In this document: piece by piece, positions 46,665 to 54,620 of the stretch
Layout: each line of letters opens with the position of its first letter
Numbering within the stretch: the first letter of the stretch is position 1
Program-made: the position numbers and the translations under genes
Notes under the pieces: generated by a model
What the model saw: the letters and a program-made list of their open reading frames with translations, nothing else
Database searches by the model: none
What the model was told of the DNA's origin: nothing
Source of the DNA: Hyphomicrobium_A sp044507625
GTDB lineage: Bacteria; Pseudomonadota; Alphaproteobacteria; Rhizobiales; Hyphomicrobiaceae
Assembly (NCBI GenBank): GCA_044507625.1
Contig: JBIQJE010000002.1
Span: 62,001-126,000 of the forward strand
DNA length: 64,000 nucleotides
Direction of reading: 5' to 3'

Positions 46665-48152
46665 TTAGCGCACATCACCCATCAGGCGCCTCAGCCATGG
46701 CGTGAGTAGCGCGAGCGCGGCGGTGGCGATGCCCACCATAAGCGCCTGCTGCAGGAAGAACGTCGAGAGCGCGGACGCATCCGTTGCGTCGTACCCGCTG
46801 CCGAGAACGCCAGCGAGCTTGTTGCCCCACGCCGTGGCGAGGAACCAGACGCCGAGCACGAGCCCCACGAGCCGCGCGGGCGCCAGCTTGGTCATCGTCG
46901 AAAGGCCGACGGGGCTCAGCAGCAGCTCTCCCACCGTCTGCAGAAAGAACAGGCCCACGAGCCACAGCGGGCTGACGAGCCCCTCCGCGGTGAGCATCGC
47001 CGCCGGCACCATCAGGAGGAACGATGTGCCGAGGAAGAACAGCCCGAGCGTAAACTTCACCGGACTTGACGGCTGACGCGCGCCGAGCCGTAGCCACAGC
47101 GCGGCGAACAGCGGCGCCAGCAGAATGACGAACAGCGGGTTGAGCGATTGATACCACGCGGCGGGAAAGCTCCAGCCGAAGAGCTCGTTGTGCGTCAGCT
47201 GCTGCCCGAAGAGGGCAATGGTGATGCCGGCCTGCTCGAAGATGGCCCAGAAGATCATTCCTGCGATGAAGAACACGAACACCGCGGCGAGGTGTTGGCC
47301 CTCGATATCGCCGCGCATTGCGAACCAGACAATGGCCGCGATGGGCACCAGCAGGAAGGCCGCGCGCAGCCAATGGAAGCGCGGATCGTCCGAAAGAACT
47401 GTCAGCCCGAGAATGGCGAGCGTGCCGCCGATCACGAGAAGGCTCGGCACCGGCGAGGCGTCGGGCCGCGGTGGAGGGGCGCCGGCGGCGCGCAGCAGCT
47501 GCGTTCTGCGCACGTAGGCGATGAGCCCCAATGACATGCCGACGCCCGCCGCCGCAAATCCCCAATGCCAGCTCGACGCCGGATCGAAACCGTTGGCGGC
47601 GAGCCAGTTCTTGAAGGGCGCACTTTGTGCAAGAAAGCCCGTGACCAGCGGGGCCAGCAGTCCACCAATGTTGATGCCCATGTAGAACAGTGAGAAGCCC
47701 GCATCGCGCCGCTCATCGCTAGGAGCGTAGAGATTGCCCACCATCGCGCTGATGTTCGGCTTGAAAAGTCCAGTGCCGAGCGCAACGAGCGCGAGCCCCA
47801 TATAGAACGCCGCTTGCGTCGGCACGGCGAGCGTGAAGTGCCCGAGCGCGATGACGCCGCCGCCGATGAAAACCGAGCGATGCGCGCCAAGATAGCGATC
47901 GGCGATGAAGCCGCCGGGGATCGAGAGCAAGTACACCGCCATCGTGTAGTTGCCGTAGATGCGTGCCGCTTCGACGGTCGAAAATCCAAGGCCACCTGCC
48001 GCAACGGGCGCGACGATGAATAGCGTCAAAAGCGCACGCATGCCGTAATAGGAAAAGCGTTCCCACAATTCGGTGAAGAACAGTGTCGACAGACCCTGCG
48101 GCTGTCGCGCGAACACCATTCGACCTTGTTCCGCGGCGCTTTTCTCCGTCAT
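46665..48152 (-). CDS. POT-family proton-dependent oligopeptide transporter
   Basis: A 495-residue MFS transporter with 12-14 helices. The POT signatures are LWERFSYYGMRALLTLF with the E-x-x-E-R-type N-terminal motif (FTELWERFSYYG), GGFIADRYLGAHRS and SPVGLSTMTKLAPAR near the end. Members import di- and tripeptides with protons; the ExxER region (TELWER here) couples protons. The start is ATG 48152. It is convergent with cimA (46-bp gap containing the repeat) and divergent from a small exported-protein gene. Confidence 0.92.
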   Translation of the reverse strand: MTEKSAAEQGRMVFARQPQGLSTLFFTELWERFSYYGMRALLTLFIVAPVAAGGLGFSTVEAARIYGNYTMAVYLLSIPGGFIADRYLGAHRSVFIGGGVIALGHFTLAVPTQAAFYMGLALVALGTGLFKPNISAMVGNLYAPSDERRDAGFSLFYMGINIGGLLAPLVTGFLAQSAPFKNWLAANGFDPASSWHWGFAAAGVGMSLGLIAYVRRTQLLRAAGAPPPRPDASPVPSLLVIGGTLAILGLTVLSDDPRFHWLRAAFLLVPIAAIVWFAMRGDIEGQHLAAVFVFFIAGMIFWAIFEQAGITIALFGQQLTHNELFGWSFPAAWYQSLNPLFVILLAPLFAALWLRLGARQPSSPVKFTLGLFFLGTSFLLMVPAAMLTAEGLVSPLWLVGLFFLQTVGELLLSPVGLSTMTKLAPARLVGLVLGVWFLATAWGNKLAGVLGSGYDATDASALSTFFLQQALMVGIATAALALLTPWLRRLMGDVR

Positions 48153-48393
48153 CTCCGCGTCGGCCTTTCAGATGTTTGTCGCGCCGCTGCTTATTCTTCC
48201 CGCGACGATAGTCGTGCAAAGCGGACAATAGCTCCAAGCAATTTTACGGCGCACGAACCAACGGCGCCGATGGGCGGTTGGCGTTGCAAGTCGCTCTGGT
48301 CAGGATCCGCGCCAGACGCGGTATGCGCGGGCTTCTTTGCTGCATGAGGCAGCGGCTCGAACCGCGGCGGAACCTTAGGAAGGAATCCCGATC

Positions 48394-48669
48394 ATGAGAA
48401 CCAAGACCATATCTGTGATGGCAGTCGTGCTCGCGCTCGGCGGCTACGGCACGGCGGCGCTGGCTCAGGACGGCCTGCCAGGCGATCCGAATTCCACCGC
48501 GAATACGATTCCCGGCCCCAACCCCATAACCCCCTCCGATCCGTCGGCGAACGACAGCCCACGGGCGCGGATACCCACGACCCGCGATGGCTACGAGGTC
48601 CTCCGCGAGGGCTACAGCGTCGGAACATCCGCCGAGGTGCCGGCCGATGAGCTGCCGGCGACCGATTGA
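48394..48669 (+). CDS. Small exported proline-rich protein, unknown function
   Basis: A 91-residue protein with a signal peptide (TISVMAVVLALGGYGTAALA|QD). The mature part of about 66 residues is Pro/Asn/Ser-rich and acidic (PNSTANTIPGPNPITPSDP), with no cysteine. It is probably unstructured in the periplasm. GGAAGGA precedes the ATG at 48394. The downstream terminator (48731-48754) implies a single-gene unit. I do not recognise the family. Confidence 0.6.
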   Translation: MRTKTISVMAVVLALGGYGTAALAQDGLPGDPNSTANTIPGPNPITPSDPSANDSPRARIPTTRDGYEVLREGYSVGTSAEVPADELPATD

Positions 48670-48730
48670 TCGGCCGGTGTGCAGCGCCGGAGCCGACAGC
48701 CCGCCGCCGCTGCGGGAACCGAAAAGGGAA

Positions 48731-48754
48731 GGGTGCCTCGCCGGGCGCCCTTTT
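48731..48754 (+). terminator. Intrinsic terminator after the small exported-protein gene
   Basis: GGGTGCC (48731-48737) pairs with GGCGCCC (48744-48750), with one G-T wobble, and is followed by TTTT. An outer alternative, GAAAAGGG (48721-48728) with CCCTTTTC (48748-48755), competes for the same 3' arm. It can also serve the convergent meaB on the other strand, though the T-run there is poorer. Confidence 0.65.
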
Positions 48755-48823
48755 CCATTCAGCCAATCTTTTCCATGCAACCAATGACGAGCGCCAGCGC
48801 ATGGGCACGCGCACGGCGCGGCG

Positions 48824-49798
<975 letters not shown>

Positions 49799-49882
49799 GC
49801 CCGGCTGATACGCGTAAATGGGTGCCGACTGCAAGCGCGGCCAAGCGCCTCGTTTCCCGTCGTTGCCGCCCGTATGCCAGCA

Positions 49883-50866
49883 TCAGAACCATACCCCCGA
49901 CAGCCGGTAGCGCGGCCGCATCTGGATGGGCCCCACGCCGATGAGCGATATGCGCGGGGTTTCCTCCGTGTCGAGCGGCGGAATGGGCGGTGCCTGAAAG
50001 GTATTGAGAAGCGCTATGCGGCGCTCCGTCGGCGGGGGAAAACGCATGAGCGAGGGCAGTGGCACCTTGCGCGCCGGTACGGGCGGCAAGAGATCGTCGA
50101 GCGGGCTTCCGGGCGATGCCTCGAGGCGGGCGATGGCGGAGGCGAGCCCGAGCGGATCGCCCGTCAGCAGGGCGGCCGCGCGATCGGTCGCCACCTCCCG
50201 TGAGTGGGAGAGGGCGAGCTGCAGCAGCGACATCAGCAGCGGCGCAGCGACGAGCAGCACGACGCTTGCCCACGGAACGGGCTCGGCCCCGCCGATGGCC
50301 CGCAGTGCGTTGAGCGCCGCGAAAAACAATCCCGCATAATAAAAGCCCTGCGCGAAGCGCGACACGAAGTCGGCAATTCCGAACACGGGCAGGTCGCCCC
50401 GCCGTGCGTGCGCAACCTCGCGGGCAAGAATGCCGGCCACCTCACGCATCGTGAGGCGGCGCAGGAGGCCTTCCGTCACCGCAATCGCGAACCGCTGGCG
50501 TGTGCCGAAGGAGAAGGCGCTGAGCTCCATGCTGGGCACGACGTAGAGCCGCGGGGCCGAAGCGAGCCCCGCCCGCCGTGCGAGCTCGCCGGTGATGCGG
50601 TCGAACTGGGCGAGATCCCCCGCCTCGTAGGGACGCGCGCCGTAGACGCGCATGAGCGTCGCCGGCGGCACGTATATCGCAAGAAGCAGAATGAGAAGGA
50701 TAGCCGCAAGAGCCAGGAGCGTGGCGCCGTTGCCGAGCTGCGGCCAGAAAATGGCGGCGGTCAGTGCGCCGAACGCACCGAGCAGGATCGCGCCCTGCAG
50801 CCCATTTGCGATAACGGTGCTGCGTTCCATCCGCCGACTCGGATTATGTTCATCCGCCAAAGCCAT
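49883..50866 (-). CDS. M48-like membrane protein with a disrupted zinc motif
   Basis: A 327-residue relative of HtpX/M48 zinc proteases. Hydrophobic helices occur at about residues 20-38 and 48-68. The expected catalytic motif H-E-x-x-H is R149-E-V-A-H153 (in AGILAREVAHARRG): the first zinc-ligand His is Arg. The later M48 motif SRE-x-x-x-D (SREVATDRAA) with its glutamate is retained, as is ELSAFSFG, resembling the family's substrate-strand region NAFATG. With one metal ligand missing it is probably inactive as a classical protease, or uses a different site. The C-terminal 90 residues are Pro/Leu-rich and family-atypical. It is divergent from a tiny membrane protein gene and dsbB. Confidence 0.75.
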   Translation of the reverse strand: MALADEHNPSRRMERSTVIANGLQGAILLGAFGALTAAIFWPQLGNGATLLALAAILLILLLAIYVPPATLMRVYGARPYEAGDLAQFDRITGELARRAGLASAPRLYVVPSMELSAFSFGTRQRFAIAVTEGLLRRLTMREVAGILAREVAHARRGDLPVFGIADFVSRFAQGFYYAGLFFAALNALRAIGGAEPVPWASVVLLVAAPLLMSLLQLALSHSREVATDRAAALLTGDPLGLASAIARLEASPGSPLDDLLPPVPARKVPLPSLMRFPPPTERRIALLNTFQAPPIPPLDTEETPRISLIGVGPIQMRPRYRLSGVWF

Positions 50867-50899
50867 TCTGGCACCACAGACTAACACACGCGCGGTTGC

Positions 50900-51058
50900 A
50901 TGGAATTTTTCATCGCCTTCTTCAACTTCGCGCTCGCCATGTGGCTCGCGTGGCGCCATCGTTCGCCGCTGGCTCCCTACGTCTTTTTTGCCGGGATGAT
51001 ATACGCGGCCGCGATCTTCCTGCGGCACGCCGTCAATCCCCTTCCGCTATCGTTCTAG
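50900..51058 (+). CDS. 52-residue two-helix membrane protein upstream of dsbB
   Basis: A small hydrophobic protein, MEFFIAFFNFALAMWLAWRH, then a second helix (APYVFFAGMIYAAAIFL) and RHAVNPLPLSF. Its stop codon TAG shares a G with the GGAGGT ribosome-binding site of dsbB, and the next gene begins 12 nt later, so the two are very likely one transcript. Its own RBS is weak (only GCGCGG near). The family is unrecognised. A helper or regulator of the DsbB-like protein is a reasonable guess. Confidence 0.6.
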   Translation: MEFFIAFFNFALAMWLAWRHRSPLAPYVFFAGMIYAAAIFLRHAVNPLPLSF

Positions 51059-51070
51059 GAGGTGACGGCC

Positions 51071-51616
51071 GTGGACATGGGCCCAAGCTTGGCTGTCCGG
51101 CTCAACGCCGTCGCGCTGTATGCCATTTCGGCGTTGCTGCTCGTGGCGTTCTATTGGCAGTTCGCTTACGACGAACTGCCGTGCCCGCTGTGTCTGTTGC
51201 AGCGCGTGGCCTTCACGGCGATCGCCGTCGGCCCGGTGCTCACCATCCGCTACGGGCCAAAGCCGCTGCACTACGGCCTCGTGATCGTCGCGGCGCTGCT
51301 GGGCGCGTCGGTTGCCGGTCGGCAGGTCCTGCTGCACATCATGCCGGGGGATGCCGGCTTCGGCTCGGCGCTCATGGGCTACCATTTCTACACATGGGCC
51401 TTCATCGCCTTCGCCGCGGCCATTCTCGCCGCGGGCGTGATACTCATGTTCAATGGCCAGTTTGCAGGCGAGGAAGCGCCCGCGCCGGGACGTTTCGAGA
51501 CGGGCGCGGTTTGGCTCGTCATCGCGCTGACACTCCTCAATGCCTTCAGCGCCTTCGCCGAATGCGGTTTTTCCGCCTGCCCGGGCAACCCCGTCCACTA
51601 TGAGCTGTTCAGATGA
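51071..51616 (+). CDS. DsbB-family disulfide bond formation protein
   Basis: A 181-residue polytopic protein of the DsbB family, which reoxidises DsbA with quinones. The first redox pair is C38-x-x-C41 in ELPCPLCLLQR, just after helix 1, and Arg43-like QR follows as in DsbB. The loop before helix 4 (LLHIMPGDAGFGSALMGYHF) has no cysteine, unlike E. coli DsbB (C104/C130). Instead C165 and C170 lie at the C-terminus in ECGFSACPGNP, after a fifth hydrophobic stretch. The GTG at 51071 is chosen because GGAGGT sits 7 nt upstream; ATG at 51077 is the alternative. No dsbA is adjacent. The stop codon is overlapped by interspersed repeat copy B. Confidence 0.82.
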   Translation: MDMGPSLAVRLNAVALYAISALLLVAFYWQFAYDELPCPLCLLQRVAFTAIAVGPVLTIRYGPKPLHYGLVIVAALLGASVAGRQVLLHIMPGDAGFGSALMGYHFYTWAFIAFAAAILAAGVILMFNGQFAGEEAPAPGRFETGAVWLVIALTLLNAFSAFAECGFSACPGNPVHYELFR

Positions 51617-51636
51617 AGTGGGCGCCGGTTTTCCGA
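51615..51636. repeat. Short interspersed repeat, copy B (22 bp)
   Basis: GAAGTGGGC-G-CCGG-T-TTTCCGA begins inside the dsbB stop codon and matches copy A (46633-46654) at 20 of 22 positions. Like copy A, it sits between convergent genes at the end of a plus-strand gene. Confidence 0.55.
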
Positions 51637-51664
51637 TAAGAAGCACGGGGCGCGCGGAACGGCG

Positions 51665-52297
51665 CTAGAATTTCGCCAGCAGCTCCTCGTCGCGCGGCGC
51701 AGGACGCGGCTCCCATGCACCCGTGATCGCCGGAACGATCTGCGTCGCATCCTCGACGACCGTGAAGCGGACATCGAGGCCGGCACGGATGAAGGTATCC
51801 TTCTTCATGTGCGTGAGGAGGTTGAGGAAGGGCGTCCAGAAGCCGTCGATGTTGGCGACGATCACCGGCTTGGTGTGGCGGCCAAGCTGCACCCAGGTGA
51901 GCTGCTCGACCAGCTCCTCGAGCGTGCCGACGCCGCCGGGCAACGCGACGAACGCATCCGAGCGATCGAACATGAGCTGCTTGCGCTGATGCATGTTGTC
52001 GGTGACGATCACTTCGTCTACCGCGCTCAGCATCGCTTCCTTCTCGATGAGAAAGGTTGGGATGATGCCGGTCACGCGGCCGCCATGCGCGAGCGTCGCG
52101 CGGGCAACCTCGCCCATGAGACCGAGGCTGCCGCCCCCGTAGACGAGGCCGATCCCGTTGACGGCGAGGTTCGCCCCCAGCGTCCGGGCGGCCTCCGCAT
52201 AGGCCGGGTTGAGGCCGAGGCCGGAACCGCAATAGACGCACACGTTGCGCGCCGCAGCGGCGATGTTCTTGTTTCCGTTGAAGTTCTTCGTATCCAT
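51665..52297 (-). CDS. LOG-family protein (TIGR00730; nucleoside 5'-monophosphate phosphoribohydrolase-like)
   Basis: A 210-residue Rossmann-fold protein. The nucleotide-binding segment is VCVYCGSGLGLNPAYAEAA, and the family motif LPGGVGTLEELVEQLTW (PGGxGTxxE) contains the catalytic Glu and Arg/Asp network; MHQRKQLMFDRSDAFVALP precedes it. LOG-type enzymes cleave the N-glycosidic bond of nucleoside monophosphates, releasing bases such as cytokinins; many bacterial ones act on AMP-like substrates with unknown purpose. The start at 52297 yields MDTKNFNG; conserved sequence begins at residue 18. It is convergent with dsbB. Confidence 0.9.
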   Translation of the reverse strand: MDTKNFNGNKNIAAAARNVCVYCGSGLGLNPAYAEAARTLGANLAVNGIGLVYGGGSLGLMGEVARATLAHGGRVTGIIPTFLIEKEAMLSAVDEVIVTDNMHQRKQLMFDRSDAFVALPGGVGTLEELVEQLTWVQLGRHTKPVIVANIDGFWTPFLNLLTHMKKDTFIRAGLDVRFTVVEDATQIVPAITGAWEPRPAPRDEELLAKF

Positions 52298-52547
52298 TCA
52301 CAGTCCGTGGCTGATGAGAAATCCCCCTCGGGCAGGAATATCTAATATGGGGACGCCGCAGCCGCATGACACCCGCCCTCCGTAACCCGGGAAGTTCTCC
52401 CGTTATCCGATTTTATGGTGTCGGTTTGGAGGCCCGCACGAGTTGTGCTTAATGGGTTGCCTAAGCTAGGCGGCCTTCCAAGAACCGCCACAGACGAGGG
52501 ATAACCCGCCGGTTCGAGCGGGGACCAACGGGTGCGGACAAACGCCG

Positions 52548-54512
52548 ATGACGGGTATGCGTTTTCTCTTCGTGCTGGCGCTGCTGTGCACGCCGGGCAT
52601 TGCTGCGGCTGACAGCGAGCCGCAGAAGCCGCTCACCGTGAGGGAACAGGCGGAGGCGCTCGCCCGCGCCGCATCGGAGCGTTTCAACCACCTGCTCGAA
52701 GAGCCTGGCATGGCCCCGTCCGCGCAGCCGGGTGCGCCCGATGCGCCCGCGGCACAGACGCAGGCCATCGAACCGGAAGCCACGCCCTTCGCTCCGGTGT
52801 GGGATTGGCTCTCGCGCTCCGCCAAGGCCTATGACGGCGTCGTCATCGCGCAATTGAAAACCGGCGAAGGTTTGAACGTGCTGGCCTCGCGCCCCGGCGT
52901 CGCCGCTTCGGCTATGACCGCCGTTGCGGGCGGGCAGGGAAGCGGTGAACAGGCACCGCAGCCGCACGGCTGGGGCGGATTCGTCGAGAGCGTGCGCGAT
53001 TGGCTCGCGCGCGCCAACCGCAGCTACCGCAACGAGATCGTCAAGCTGTTGCGCGCCGCGCCGGAAGACGCACCGTCCGCGGAGCCAGAAGTGGCGAACA
53101 GCGCTCCATCGCAACTCGCCACCGTGCCGCCGCAGGCAAACGCCGGTACCTCGGCGCCTTTGTCGCGTTCTCCGGAAAAGGAGAATGCCAAAGCGGAGCC
53201 CGCCAGAAGCGCGGCAGTGGTCGGAGAAGCCGAACGCCGCGCAGCCGAGGCGGCAGAGGCCAAGCGGCAGGCCGAAGCAGCGGAAAAACAGCGCGCGGAC
53301 GAGGAAGCCGCCTCGCGCAAGCGCCTGGCGGAACAGCACCAGCGCGCGCAGAAGCGGGCCGACGAGGAGGCCCAGAAGATCGCCGAGGCCGCCGAAGCCA
53401 AGCGCCGCGCAGAGGCCGAGGCTCGCGCCAAAGAGGTAGCCGACGCAGCCGAAGCGCGCGGCCAGGCCTACGCCGCTTCGGCGGCACGCTCTGCCGCTGA
53501 AGCGGAGGAAAAGCGTCTCGCGGAAGAAAGGCGTCTGGCGCAAGAAAAGCGCGACGCCGAAGAGAAGCAGCGCATCAAGGAAGAGCGCCTCGCCGAGGAA
53601 AAGCGCCGCGCGGCGGAAGAAAAGCGGGCGGCGGAGGAAAAGCGCAAGGCTGACGAGGCTGAAGCTAAGCGGCTCGCGCAGGAAGCCAAGCGCCAGGCCG
53701 AGGAGGCCGATGCCGCCGAGCGCCGTGCCGTCGCAGAGGCTGAAGCGGAGGCGAAGCGCAAGGCCGAGATCGAGGCGGAGGCAAACCGGCGCCAGGAAGC
53801 CGCTGCGCGCGCAAAGGGCCTCGAGAGCGGCCGTCTCGCGCGCGTCGATCAAACCCCGCCAGCGCCCGCGCCTTCGGCGCCGCCCCAGGCCCAGGCTGGC
53901 GGTAGCGATCGAAGCTATACAGCGCCACCTGCACCGGCCGTCGACCTCTCGCCGGTGCCGCCGGCCTCCGAGGTGCCGCCGAGAGCGGAAGCGCCGCGGA
54001 CTGCGCCATCCGCCCCCGTGACGAGCGAGAATTCCGGCGTTGCGCGGCCGATGCGCAAGGCCGAGAGCGACGGTGCTCCCCGCCCGCAGTCACCCGGCAA
54101 GGAAAAAGATGCTTCGCCGAAAGCGCGCGAGGGCTCTGTTGCGACTGACGTCGCGCCTCCCTCGGTCAAGAAGAAGCAGCGCAAAGGCGCCGTCGCGAAA
54201 CTCAGCCCGCGCAAGAAGAAGGCCCATGCCTACCGCAAGCGCACCCGCTATGCTCACGCCCCGGCAAAGCTCCATCGCCACCCGCCGAGGCTGCGCCGCC
54301 ACCACGCCGTCCCTGGCGGCGCGAGGCATGTGATGCGCCGGTGCGATTGTCCCTGCGGCAGCGTCTACGCGCGCCCCCGCAAGCACAGCCGCATCGTGTG
54401 GCACAGCGGCGCGCCGTCGCGGGTAAAGGTGAAGAAACACCGCCGGGCGAAGACGTTTGGGCCGCAGCGGCCGCGGACTAGCCATTGGCATAAGCGCCAC
54501 TATATCCGCTAA
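52548..54512 (+). CDS. Exported long coiled-coil protein with basic, His-rich C-terminus; unknown function
   Basis: A 654-residue protein. It has a signal peptide (MRFLFVLALLCTPGIAAA|DS) and two similar tryptophan-containing modules (about residues 75-115 and 140-170), each with a W-L-(S/A)-R-(S/A)-x-x-x-Y core: DWLSRSAKAYDGVVIAQLK and DWLARANRSYRNEIVKLL. A long Ala/Glu/Lys/Arg coiled coil follows at about 220-430, similar in composition to TolA domain II. A Pro/Ser/Ala linker leads to a strongly basic tail rich in His, Arg and Lys, containing CDCPCGS and ending SHWHKRHYIR. I know no family for the whole. It looks like a rigid periplasm-spanning rod whose tail binds a polyanion. The start could be ATG 52548 or the internal ATG at 52557. 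Confidence 0.75.
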   Translation: MTGMRFLFVLALLCTPGIAAADSEPQKPLTVREQAEALARAASERFNHLLEEPGMAPSAQPGAPDAPAAQTQAIEPEATPFAPVWDWLSRSAKAYDGVVIAQLKTGEGLNVLASRPGVAASAMTAVAGGQGSGEQAPQPHGWGGFVESVRDWLARANRSYRNEIVKLLRAAPEDAPSAEPEVANSAPSQLATVPPQANAGTSAPLSRSPEKENAKAEPARSAAVVGEAERRAAEAAEAKRQAEAAEKQRADEEAASRKRLAEQHQRAQKRADEEAQKIAEAAEAKRRAEAEARAKEVADAAEARGQAYAASAARSAAEAEEKRLAEERRLAQEKRDAEEKQRIKEERLAEEKRRAAEEKRAAEEKRKADEAEAKRLAQEAKRQAEEADAAERRAVAEAEAEAKRKAEIEAEANRRQEAAARAKGLESGRLARVDQTPPAPAPSAPPQAQAGGSDRSYTAPPAPAVDLSPVPPASEVPPRAEAPRTAPSAPVTSENSGVARPMRKAESDGAPRPQSPGKEKDASPKAREGSVATDVAPPSVKKKQRKGAVAKLSPRKKKAHAYRKRTRYAHAPAKLHRHPPRLRRHHAVPGGARHVMRRCDCPCGSVYARPRKHSRIVWHSGAPSRVKVKKHRRAKTFGPQRPRTSHWHKRHYIR

Positions 54513-54620
54513 GGTCCCGAGACCCGCTATTGTGGGCGCGGCGCCGGGTGTCGACCCGGCGCTGCCTTGCGTTTCGTGCCGTGCCAAGCGGCGATCCGCC
54601 AATCAAACCCAGAAGGTTCC

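Noticed and set aside
51615..51636. Repeat copies A and B as intrinsic terminators
   Set aside because: Neither copy forms a stable stem or is followed by a T-run.
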